A DNA stretch of 64,000 bases from positions 62,001 through 126,000 of the forward strand of contig WVSM01000004.1 in NCBI GenBank assembly GCA_015689645.1. The letters run 5' to 3'. The DNA comes from Rhodobacterales bacterium HKCCE4037. Its GTDB lineage: Bacteria; Pseudomonadota; Alphaproteobacteria; Rhodobacterales; Rhodobacteraceae. The position numbers and the translations under genes were made by a program. The notes under the pieces are model-generated. The model saw nothing but the letters and a program-made list of their open reading frames with translations, had not been told where the DNA came from and did not search any database. Position 1 is the stretch's first letter, and every line of letters starts with the position of its first letter. Shown here one piece after another: positions 17,940-25,742 of this stretch.

Positions 17940-18320
17940 TCAGCCGAATGCCGCGACCCCGCTTGAAAGACTCAAGACGCTAGCCAGCGGCACACCGTGC
18001 AGCCGTTCAGGCCTGCTTTCGCTCAGGGCGTTGCCAACGATGCTGAGCGTGAACAGCAAGCAGAGTGCGCCCAGCACGGCACGCAACACTCCGGCAGGAA
18101 ACGGGCCGGCAAGCAGGCCAGCCGTCTGCGACAAGGCGATCGCGCCAATCATCGCGACCCCGGCAGACGCGAGCGAAGCCCACCGCAACCGTTTGGGCAG
18201 AACACGCGCCTGCCCGCCCCATGCCAGCTTTCCAAGCGGCAAGCCAACCGCCAGCATCAATTGAAAAAGGGCCAGCCAGACGTATCCGGCCAGCCCCATG
18301 AAATTCAGCGCAACGAGCAT
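17940..18320 (-). CDS. small four-TM membrane protein, unknown function
   Basis: 126 residues starting MLVALNFMGLAGYVWLALFQ. Four hydrophobic segments are visible (about 3-27, 48-68, 75-97 and possibly the C-terminus 109-124), separated by a basic loop (LPKRLRW). The start codon shares one base with the stop of the upstream 834-residue dehydrogenase gene (TGATG), so translation is coupled. Upstream in-frame start codons would lie within that gene. No family recognised. It ends convergently with the patatin gene, 14 bases away. Confidence 0.72.
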   Translation of the reverse strand: MLVALNFMGLAGYVWLALFQLMLAVGLPLGKLAWGGQARVLPKRLRWASLASAGVAMIGAIALSQTAGLLAGPFPAGVLRAVLGALCLLFTLSIVGNALSESRPERLHGVPLASVLSLSSGVAAFG

Positions 18321-20824
18321 CACCCGTCGACGCGGATCACGGCGTTCGTCGGGTCGTAGGGGCTGTCCTCGACAACCTCCGCATCCCACAACTCGCGGAA
18401 CATCCGCACCTTCAGCTTGGTTCCGACTTCAGCGAGGTCCGGACGCACGTAGCCCATTCCGATCTGCTTGCCGAAGGCCACCGAGTATCCGCCCGAAGTC
18501 AGTCGCCCGATCTTCTCGCCATCCAGCAGCAGCGCCTCGCGCCCCCACGGGTCCGCATCGGCAGGCCCGTCGATCAGTAGCGTGACGCATTTCGACCGGA
18601 TGCCCTTGGCTTCCATCGCCGCCTTGCCGTGGAACTCCTTCTCGAGGTCCACGAAGCGATCGAGCCCGGCCTCGAGCGGGGTCGCGTCACGGCCAAGCTC
18701 GGTCCCGAAGGCGCGGTAGCTTTTCTCCTGCCGCAGCCAGTTCTGGGCGCGGCCACCGACCAGCTTCATCCCGTGCTTCTCGCCCGCGGCAACGAGTTGA
18801 TCCCACAGGTAAGTCTGCATCTCGATCGGGTGGTGCAGTTCCCAGCCCAACTCGCCTGTGTAGGCCACGCGGATCGCGCGCACCGGGCACATGCCCAGTT
18901 CGATGTTACGCATCGACAGCCAGGGGAACCGCTTGTTCGACAACACCGTCGACGGGTCCGCATCCTTCACCAGCCCGTTCAGCACATCGCGCGACTTCGG
19001 TCCCGCGATCGCGAAGACACCCCATTTCGTCGTGACGTCCTCGGCGTTGATCCGTCCGAACTTTTCCTCGTTCGCGGCAAGCGCCTTGTAGAGGTAATCC
19101 TCGTCATAGGCATGCCACGCGCCCGCGCTGACGAGGTAATAATCGTCCTCTGCAATCCGCACGATGGTGTATTCCGTCCGCGTCGTGCCCGCATCGGTCA
19201 GCGCATAGGTCAGGTTGATCCGGCCCACCTTGGGCAGCTTGTTGCAGGTGAACCAGTCGAGGAATGCCGTCGCCCCCGGCCCGCTGATGCGATGCTTGGC
19301 AAACGCCGTCGCGTCGATCAGGCCCGCCGTTTCGCGGATCGCCTCGGCCTCGGCCTTGGCATATTCCCACCAGCCGCCACGGCGGAACGACCGCGCATCA
19401 TGGTCGAACGTGTCCGGCGCGTCTTTCGGCCCGTAATAGTTCGGCCGTTCCCAACCGTTCACGCAGCCGAACTGCGCGCCAGCCGCCTTCTGCCGGTCGT
19501 AGGCCGGCGCCGTGCGCAGCGGGCGGCAGGCTTCCCGCTCTTCGTCGGGGTGGTGCAGGATGTAGACGTGCTCGTAGCATTCCTCGTTCTTGCGCGCGGC
19601 ATATTCGGTGGTCATCCAGTCCTGCCCGTAGCGCTTGGGATCCAGAGAGGCCATGTCGATCTCGGCCTCCCCGTCCACCATCATCTGCGCGAGGTAATAG
19701 CCGGTGCCGCCCGCTGCGGTGATCCCGAACGAGAAGCCCTCGGCCAGCCACATGTTCTGCAACCCCGGCGCAGGGCCGACCAGCGGGTTGCCATCCGGCG
19801 TATAACAGATCGGGCCGTTGAAATCGTCCTTCAGCCCGCTCTCGGCGCAGGACGGCACACGCTCCGCCATCGCCATGTACTGATCCGCGATCCGGTCGAG
19901 ATCCAGCGGAAAAAGGTCGGCGCGGAAACTGTCAGGCACGCCGTATTCGAACCGCGCGGGCGCACCGCGCTCGTAGATCCCAAGGATCCAGCCGCCGCGC
20001 TCCTCGCGCGCATAGGATTCGTTGTCGGCGTCGCGCACGACCGGATGCTCCCGGTTCCCCGCGGCCCGCCACTTCACAAGCTCCGGATCCTGGTCCATGA
20101 CGATGAAGGTATGCTCCACCGGGATCGCGGGCATCTTGATCCCCAGCATCTTCGCGGTGCGCTGCGCGTGGTTGCCCGACGCGGTCACCACGTGCTCGGC
20201 AGTGATCACTTCCTGCTCGTCGGAGGGAACGAGGTTGCCGCCCTTCTCGACCATCTTGGTGACGGTCACTTCCCAGGCCGAGCCGTTCCAGTGAAACGCA
20301 TCCGCCTGGTACTTGCGGACGATCTCCACCCCGCGCTGACGCGCCCCTTTGGCCATCGCCATCGTGACGTCGGCCGGGTTAATGTAGCCATCCTCGGTAT
20401 GGTAAATGGCACCTTTCAGGTCATCGGTGCGGATCAGCGGCCAACGCTCGCTGATCTGCTCGGGCGTCAACCATTCGAACGGGATACCCACCGTCTCGGC
20501 GGTCGAGGCATAGAGCATATACTCATCCATACGCTCCTGCGTCTGCGCCATCCGCAGGTTGCCCACCACGGCAAAGCCCGCGTTCAGGCCGGTCTCTTCC
20601 TCCAGCGTCTTGTAGAACTTGACGGAGTAATCGTGGATGTGGGTCGTCGCGTAGGACATGTTGAACAGCGGCAGAAGCCCGGCCGCGTGCCAGGTGGAGC
20701 CCGACGTCAGCTCGTCCCGCTCCAGCAGCATCACGTCGTCCCACCCCGCCTTCGCCAGGTGGTAGGCAATCGAGGTCCCGACGGCACCGCCGCCAACGAC
20801 AAGGGCTTTGACTTGGGTCTTCAT
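18320..20824 (-). CDS. FAD oxidoreductase with GcvT domain (dimethylglycine/sarcosine dehydrogenase family)
   Basis: 834 residues. The N-terminal DAO half has VVGGGAVGTSIAYHLAKAG (residues 8-26) and GSTWHAAGLLP, whose His is the covalent FAD attachment site in dimethylglycine dehydrogenase. The C-terminal half has the aminomethyltransferase (GcvT) fold: YTGELGWELHHP, RAFGTELGRDATPLEAGL and RLTSGGYS. Such enzymes oxidatively demethylate methylated glycines and pass the one-carbon unit to tetrahydrofolate. Length and domain order fit. Exact substrate (dimethylglycine, sarcosine or a related methylated amine) cannot be fixed. It is co-transcribed with the small membrane protein downstream. Confidence 0.88.
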   Translation of the reverse strand: MKTQVKALVVGGGAVGTSIAYHLAKAGWDDVMLLERDELTSGSTWHAAGLLPLFNMSYATTHIHDYSVKFYKTLEEETGLNAGFAVVGNLRMAQTQERMDEYMLYASTAETVGIPFEWLTPEQISERWPLIRTDDLKGAIYHTEDGYINPADVTMAMAKGARQRGVEIVRKYQADAFHWNGSAWEVTVTKMVEKGGNLVPSDEQEVITAEHVVTASGNHAQRTAKMLGIKMPAIPVEHTFIVMDQDPELVKWRAAGNREHPVVRDADNESYAREERGGWILGIYERGAPARFEYGVPDSFRADLFPLDLDRIADQYMAMAERVPSCAESGLKDDFNGPICYTPDGNPLVGPAPGLQNMWLAEGFSFGITAAGGTGYYLAQMMVDGEAEIDMASLDPKRYGQDWMTTEYAARKNEECYEHVYILHHPDEEREACRPLRTAPAYDRQKAAGAQFGCVNGWERPNYYGPKDAPDTFDHDARSFRRGGWWEYAKAEAEAIRETAGLIDATAFAKHRISGPGATAFLDWFTCNKLPKVGRINLTYALTDAGTTRTEYTIVRIAEDDYYLVSAGAWHAYDEDYLYKALAANEEKFGRINAEDVTTKWGVFAIAGPKSRDVLNGLVKDADPSTVLSNKRFPWLSMRNIELGMCPVRAIRVAYTGELGWELHHPIEMQTYLWDQLVAAGEKHGMKLVGGRAQNWLRQEKSYRAFGTELGRDATPLEAGLDRFVDLEKEFHGKAAMEAKGIRSKCVTLLIDGPADADPWGREALLLDGEKIGRLTSGGYSVAFGKQIGMGYVRPDLAEVGTKLKVRMFRELWDAEVVEDSPYDPTNAVIRVDG

Positions 20825-20947
20825 GGGGCGCGAACTCCGGCAGGTCAGATGCTAGATCAAGGTCTGGCCCTACCTGCCCCAAAGCGGGGCGAAACGCCTT
20901 CCCCACCCGACCGAAACGCGCAGAAAAGCGACATGGACTGCCGGGAA

Positions 20948-21502
20948 CTACCGGCGCAGTGTCATCACCACGTCGGGACCTTCAAGTTCGACCGCATCAA
21001 CACGGAACCCGCCCAGATCCATTTCGGAGACCCCCGCCGGATCGGCGCGGCGAAACACTTCGCCGATTGCGTCTTCCCACCAGTCGATATTGGCCGTTGG
21101 CTCGGTTTGAGCGGGCACTGAGCCATGGGCCAGTCGTTCCGCTTCCACCAACCTGACCGCCCGCACGCCTACACCGTTTCCTCTAACCTCCCAGAATGCA
21201 GGCTCAAAAGGCGCGTCCGCTGTCAGATGTACGTCCGGAAACGTGTAGCCACCGGCCCCGATGCTGAACCATCGGCCACGCCCCTCGACGATCAAACGCG
21301 TGTCCTCCTGCCTTATGGCAAGTGCAGTGAAATCTACCCTCGGCAGAATTCCCACCTCGGCGTCCCGGGCAAGCGCCTCGGCGAGCGCGGCATCAAGTGC
21401 GGCGACAGGTGTCCGCACCTGGTGTTGGTCGGCCCCCCGCATCATCAAAAACAGCACGACGACAGCAGCTATTGCGCCAGCCAATCCGATCATCCACCGC
21501 AT
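20948..21502 (-). CDS. membrane-anchored protein of unknown function
   Basis: About 184 residues from ATG 21502, which has GGAAG seven bases upstream. An alternative ATG at 21517 adds five residues. A longer frame to 21586 would run through a repeat element (21531-21550) and is not believed. One N-terminal membrane segment (MIGLAGAIAAVVVLFLMM) is followed by a soluble domain with no recognised fold; notable parts are YTFPDVHLTADAPFEP and a C-terminal beta-rich stretch. Orientation suggests an extracytoplasmic domain. It is separated from the glycosyltransferase gene by 130 bases. Confidence 0.65.
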   Translation of the reverse strand: MRWMIGLAGAIAAVVVLFLMMRGADQHQVRTPVAALDAALAEALARDAEVGILPRVDFTALAIRQEDTRLIVEGRGRWFSIGAGGYTFPDVHLTADAPFEPAFWEVRGNGVGVRAVRLVEAERLAHGSVPAQTEPTANIDWWEDAIGEVFRRADPAGVSEMDLGGFRVDAVELEGPDVVMTLRR

Positions 21503-21530
21503 GGCACCACTTCCCATGCCGACAATCGCA

Positions 21531-21550
21531 CTTTCATCTTGCCCGAAAAA
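21531..21550 (+). repeat. copy of the short intergenic repeat core
   Basis: CTTTCATCTTGCCCGAAAAA differs at one base from the matching part of the 50.5-kb copy. It sits between the glycosyltransferase and the small anchored-protein genes. The GC-rich hairpin half of the repeat is not present here, so this is a partial copy. Confidence 0.65.
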
Positions 21551-21632
21551 ACTCGACCGCAACAGAAGTCCCAAGCTCCGCACCACCCGTGAGGCACCTT
21601 GCGGGTGGGCGGTATGGGTGATGGTGCGCGCC

Positions 21633-23051
21633 TCAAGGGCAAGCCGCCCGACTGACGGTCAGAAGTTCGACCGGCAGGGTGTCGGGGCCGGTACGCCGGG
21701 GCAGTTCTGTAGTCACGGGCTCGCCCTGCGCGCACAATCCCAGGTCTCGCGCCCAACGGGCCACCTCCGCGCCCCGGCGCGCGTCCGCAACGATCACTGC
21801 ACTGTCCGGATCGAACCGCGAAAGGTCGGGCATGGACGGGTGCAGGACCGTGATCGGCCCGTATAGTCTCAGATTGGCGAACACCGCGTAATTCGAGATC
21901 AGCGCCACCGGCACCGCGTCTGTTCCGGGCGGCGCAAGCTCCGCATAGAGGCTTGCGTAGTCGTAATCCGTCCGAGCGTTGATCCGCGTGCTTTCAATCC
22001 ACTGCCCACCGGTGAAAAGCAGCAGAAGCGCCAGCCCGATCCACCGCACCCAACCGGCCAACCGATGATGCGCGCCGTTCACCATGATCGCGAAGACGGG
22101 CAAGAACGGCACCACGCCCGGCAAAAGCCACCGCATGTTCACCTGATCCAGCCCTGCCAGAACGGCCGCCGCAAGGCACACGGTCCAATAGACCCACGCC
22201 CAGTGCCACATGACGCGCGGCGGGCCATCTGGAACCGTCAGGCGCGCGCGCAGCCGAGCCAGCGCCGCAACGATTGCGAGGAGAACGCCGACACCCGTGG
22301 CGGCGATGCCGTAGGCGGCGATAGCAGCCCACGGGCGAAAATCTTCGGCGCGAAACCGGTCGGTAATTTCGAACACTGCGTTCGCGTTCGACAGGGCCCA
22401 CAGGCCATGCGGAACGCAGAGCAGCAGAGCGACCGCCAGCGCCGCCGCGCCGCGCAACGACCAGAACAGGCGCGGGCCGATCCCATCGGCCACCACAAGC
22501 GCGCCGATGACCAGAATGCCATTGTATTTCGCGAGCACGATCGCCGCCGCGATCGCTCCAAAGAGCAGCAGCGACCCGCGCAGGTACGCTATCGCCAACG
22601 CTCCGGTCAGCGCGAACAGAAGGACCGAATGCGCATAGTTGCGCTGGAACTCCCACCCAATCTCGACCACCAGAAAACAGGCAGCCAGCGCCGTGGCGGC
22701 CACCGGCACCGACGCTCCGATCCGCCGCGCAATATTCCAGACCGCCAGCAACCCGGCCGACATCAGACCGAACTTCAGCACATGTTCGGCCAGGATGCCG
22801 ACACCGAATATTCGGTGCATCGCGATCAGCGCCCAAGTGTAGAGCGGCGGCTGCGACCGTCCGTAGCCCCAGTCAAGATACTGCGAATAAAGAAGCTGTT
22901 CGGCGCCGTCGTAACTTGTCCCGGACCGCAGGAATGCCAGCACGATACCCTGCGCCATGAGGATCGCGATCACCACAACCGGCAACATCGCCCACGAGTC
23001 GCGCCACGGCTGAGGCGCCTCCTCACGCACTTGGACAGTCCGGTTGGACAT
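21633..23051 (-). CDS. ArnT/PMT-like membrane glycosyltransferase
   Basis: 472 residues with about 9-11 membrane segments. The first periplasmic loop holds the family signature SYDGAEQLLYSQYLDWGY followed by QPPLYTW, in which the acidic residues are catalytic in GT39/GT83 enzymes. Members move a sugar from a polyprenyl-phosphate donor to lipid A, protein or another surface acceptor. A C-terminal soluble region (about 370-472) is present. The acceptor cannot be deduced. The gene lies 6 bases after the membrane protein gene at 23058 and probably belongs to the same operon. Confidence 0.82.
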   Translation of the reverse strand: MSNRTVQVREEAPQPWRDSWAMLPVVVIAILMAQGIVLAFLRSGTSYDGAEQLLYSQYLDWGYGRSQPPLYTWALIAMHRIFGVGILAEHVLKFGLMSAGLLAVWNIARRIGASVPVAATALAACFLVVEIGWEFQRNYAHSVLLFALTGALAIAYLRGSLLLFGAIAAAIVLAKYNGILVIGALVVADGIGPRLFWSLRGAAALAVALLLCVPHGLWALSNANAVFEITDRFRAEDFRPWAAIAAYGIAATGVGVLLAIVAALARLRARLTVPDGPPRVMWHWAWVYWTVCLAAAVLAGLDQVNMRWLLPGVVPFLPVFAIMVNGAHHRLAGWVRWIGLALLLLFTGGQWIESTRINARTDYDYASLYAELAPPGTDAVPVALISNYAVFANLRLYGPITVLHPSMPDLSRFDPDSAVIVADARRGAEVARWARDLGLCAQGEPVTTELPRRTGPDTLPVELLTVSRAACP

Positions 23052-23057
23052 TCCGGT

Positions 23058-24005
23058 TCATTCCACGCTGCGCCGCACCAGCAGCATCACGGACCACAGC
23101 AACAACACCGGCAAGACCAGCACCCGCAGCACGAAGATCCCGATGATCGTCAGCGTGGCCGAGAACAGCCGGTCCGCCTCGCGCGTGAAGACCGCGCCCG
23201 CCTCGACATATCCGGCCACCGAATCCCGTGCCCCGGTGATGGCCGCCAGGAAACCGCCGATCATGCCGTCCTGCCCTTCGGCGGCCTCGATCAGACCGTC
23301 ATCGCCGGCCCCGATCAGGACCCGCGCTTCGCCCGCGACCGCATCCAGCTCCGCCACCGCGCTATCCCACTGCGATTGCGTGGCCACCTGCCCGAGCCAG
23401 ACCCCGCCCGCGAAGACCAGGGGCAGGACAAGCCCCATCGCCGCGCCGAGGCGCACCGCGCGCAGGCTCGCGCGCGCCGCCGATCCGCTGGAAAACCCGT
23501 ATCCGATCAACCCGATGCCGAGAACGATCAGCCCAAGGGCTGCCACCGGCTGCAAACCGACCGTCGCCAGCGCGGCACCGGCCGCCACGGCAAAGACGAT
23601 GTCCGCCACGCGCTCCACCGTGTCGTCCACTGGCTCCAGCACCTTCAAAGGCTGCAGGCTCGCCTGCGCCCCGATGGAGGCGCCGACCTCCACCTCCTGC
23701 GCCGCCGAAAGGGCGGCGTTGATGGCGCGGAGCGAGACGTAGACCCCGGCAGTTACCACCGCGAGATCCTCTGCTGCCTCGACGGCTGGCGGCAGCGACG
23801 GGTTGATCCCCCCGCCGCGCAAGAGGTCCCAAGCCCCGACGACAAGGCACGCGATCCCGAAAATTGCGAAGATGGTGCCCCGAATGGCACGTCCGGCCCG
23901 ACCCTTGGACGGCCCGCTGCGCCGGTGCTCCCCCTGCAGAACCAGCCGTTCAGGTTCAGGGGCGCGTGGTGGAGCCTTCAGCGGAGGTTCCCGACGATCA
24001 GCCAT
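23058..24005 (-). CDS. integral membrane protein of unknown function
   Basis: 315 residues. A cytoplasmic Pro/Arg-rich N-terminus of about 40 residues (MADRREPPLKAPPRAPEPER) leads into a first membrane segment (GTIFAIFGIACLVVGAW). Further hydrophobic segments occur at about 130-175, 185-205 and 275-310. Between the last two lies an acidic, Gly-rich loop of about 75 residues, probably periplasmic. No family is recognised. It is tightly spaced with the dehydrogenase upstream (9 bases) and the glycosyltransferase downstream (6 bases). Confidence 0.7.
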   Translation of the reverse strand: MADRREPPLKAPPRAPEPERLVLQGEHRRSGPSKGRAGRAIRGTIFAIFGIACLVVGAWDLLRGGGINPSLPPAVEAAEDLAVVTAGVYVSLRAINAALSAAQEVEVGASIGAQASLQPLKVLEPVDDTVERVADIVFAVAAGAALATVGLQPVAALGLIVLGIGLIGYGFSSGSAARASLRAVRLGAAMGLVLPLVFAGGVWLGQVATQSQWDSAVAELDAVAGEARVLIGAGDDGLIEAAEGQDGMIGGFLAAITGARDSVAGYVEAGAVFTREADRLFSATLTIIGIFVLRVLVLPVLLLWSVMLLVRRSVE

Positions 24006-24014
24006 GGAACAGGC

Positions 24015-25001
24015 TCACAACATGCTGGGAACGACGAGGTCCGGCGGCCGGTGCCCGTCGGCGAAGGTCTTGATATTGATCAGGACCTTTTCCCCCATCT
24101 CGATCCGACCTTCCCGCGTGGCCGAGCCCATGTGCGGCAACAGCACGACGTTCTGCAATTCGCGTAGGCGGGGGTTCACCTCGCGGCCTTTCTCGAACAC
24201 GTCCAGGCCTGCGCCCGCGATCTCGCCGGCGCGGAGCATCCGGGTCAGCGCGTTTTCGTCGATCACCTCGCCCCGCGACGTGTTCACGATCACCGCGTCG
24301 GGCTTCATCAGCTTCAGCCGCCGGGCGTTCATCAGGTGGAAGGTGCTCGGCGTATGGGGGCAATTCACGCTGATCACATCCATGCGCGCGATCATCTGGT
24401 CGAGGCTTTCCCAATACGTCGCCTGCAACTCGGCCTCCGTGTCGGCATGCAGCCGCCGACGGTTGTGGTAATGGACCTGCATCCCGAAGGCCCCGGCGCG
24501 CTTTGCGACCGCCTGCCCGATCCGGCCCATGCCGAGGATGCCCAGGCGTTTGCCCGCGATCCGTCCGCCCATGAACGCCGTGGGCGACCAGCCCTGCCAG
24601 TTCCCGGCCTGCATCGTGGCCATGCCCTCGGGCACGCGGCGCAGCACGCCCAACATCAGCGCCATGACCATGTCCGCGGTGTCATCGGTCATCACGCCGG
24701 GCGTGTTGGACACCAGAACGCCGCGCTGCCTGGCGGTCGCGACATCGATATGATCAACGCCCGCGCCATAATTGGCGATCAGCTTCAGCCGTTCACCGGC
24801 CTGGCCCAGCATGCCGCCGTCGATCTTGTCGGCGATGCAGGGCACCAGGACATCCGCTCGTCCCATGGCGGAAACAAGCTCGTCCCGACTCATCGGGCGA
24901 TCGTCATCGCGCAATTCCACGTTGAAGAGTTCGCTCATCCGCGTCTCGACCGCCTCCGGCAACCGTCGCGTAACGACAACACTCAACCGCTCTCCTGCCA
25001 T
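24015..25001 (-). CDS. NAD(P)-dependent D-2-hydroxyacid dehydrogenase
   Basis: 328 residues starting MAGERLSVVVTRRLPE, with GGAGGCGAGGG just upstream of the ATG. The Rossmann domain has LGILGMGRIGQAVAKRA (about 150-165). Catalytic Arg lies in ISVNCPHTPSTFHLM / NTSRGEVIDE, and the His in LLPHMGSATREGRIEMG. Family members reduce glyoxylate, hydroxypyruvate or other 2-oxo acids. A residue such as NRRRLH after the second beta strand favours NADP(H), as in GhrB-like reductases, but this is an inference. An upstream in-frame extension overlaps the divergent gene at 25134 and is rejected. Confidence 0.88.
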   Translation of the reverse strand: MAGERLSVVVTRRLPEAVETRMSELFNVELRDDDRPMSRDELVSAMGRADVLVPCIADKIDGGMLGQAGERLKLIANYGAGVDHIDVATARQRGVLVSNTPGVMTDDTADMVMALMLGVLRRVPEGMATMQAGNWQGWSPTAFMGGRIAGKRLGILGMGRIGQAVAKRAGAFGMQVHYHNRRRLHADTEAELQATYWESLDQMIARMDVISVNCPHTPSTFHLMNARRLKLMKPDAVIVNTSRGEVIDENALTRMLRAGEIAGAGLDVFEKGREVNPRLRELQNVVLLPHMGSATREGRIEMGEKVLINIKTFADGHRPPDLVVPSML

Positions 25002-25133
25002 CCCTCGCCTCCGAACGCTTGGTTTTGGGCTTCTGGCATGACACTCTCTTATCGTCACCGGCGGCGCAAGATCACCGGGACGATTGAGGACACGTCTGAC
25101 CCCGTTCGGGTCACGGAAACGAGGCAGGATTCC

Positions 25134-25673
25134 ATGCGCAATGCCCTGATCGGCTTTGTCTCCCTGTGCCTGTGCGCTCTTGCGCTGGCCGCTACCCCGA
25201 CTTTTGCCCAGACCGAAGAGGCCTCCCGCGAGGCCGCACCGCAACGCGTCGGCGTCGTCACCGGCTTCCCCATTCCGCGCTATGTGTCGATGCGCGCTTC
25301 CGAGGGGAACGCGCGCCGTGGACCGTCACGGAGTCACCGGATCGACTGGGTTTTCACCCGCCGCAACATGCCGATGATGATCGTCGCCGAACACGGCCAT
25401 TGGCGCCGCGTGGTGGACCGCGACGGTGCCGGGGGCTGGATGCATTACTCGCTCCTGTCCGGCGAGCGCACCGCGATCGTCGAGATCGACATGCTGCCGC
25501 TCTATTCCCGCCCCGACCTGACCTCCACCATCCGGGCGCACGCCGAGCTTGGCGTCACCGGCCGTCTCGACGAATGCCGGCCCGACTGGTGCCTGATGGA
25601 GGTTGGTGGGTACTGGGGCTGGGTTCAGACCTCCGCCATCTGGGGCGTCGACCCGGGCGAGACATTCGACTGA
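25134..25673 (+). CDS. exported SH3-like domain protein
   Basis: 179 residues. Signal peptide MRNALIGFVSLCLCALALAA ends near TFAQTEE. The mature protein has a bacterial SH3-like fold of the DUF1058/SH3_4 type: GFPIPRYVSMRASEGNARRG, then HGHWRRVVDRDGAGGWMHYS and GYWGWVQTSAIWGVDPGE. Such domains bind peptidoglycan or periplasmic protein partners. It is transcribed divergently from the 2-hydroxyacid dehydrogenase and followed by a terminator that overlaps its stop codon. Confidence 0.87.
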   Translation: MRNALIGFVSLCLCALALAATPTFAQTEEASREAAPQRVGVVTGFPIPRYVSMRASEGNARRGPSRSHRIDWVFTRRNMPMMIVAEHGHWRRVVDRDGAGGWMHYSLLSGERTAIVEIDMLPLYSRPDLTSTIRAHAELGVTGRLDECRPDWCLMEVGGYWGWVQTSAIWGVDPGETFD

Positions 25674-25707
25674 GTCATCACCTGCAAAGGTTAATGACTC
25701 AGTTTTT
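25671..25707 (+). terminator. terminator overlapping the SH3-protein stop codon
   Basis: TGAGTCAT and ATGACTCA form a perfect 8-bp stem around a 15-base loop and are followed by GTTTTT. The TGA stop codon is the first three bases of the stem. Confidence 0.75.
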
Positions 25708-25732
25708 CTGACAGAGAATTTCTGACAGAACG
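25705..25732. repeat. two tandem 14-bp units
   Basis: TTTCTGACAGA occurs twice, starting at 25705 and 25719, inside the 69-base gap between two convergent genes. No function is evident. Confidence 0.6.
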
Positions 25733-25742
25733 GTCCGCGGGA

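Noticed and set aside
18629-21121. 830-codon open frame on the plus strand
   Set aside because: Antisense shadow of the FAD/GcvT dehydrogenase; no recognisable domains and many Arg/His/Pro residues.
21503-21586. N-terminal extension of the anchored protein gene to 21586
   Set aside because: The extra residues come from the repeat core (FFGQDES), and a good ribosome binding site precedes the later ATG at 21502.
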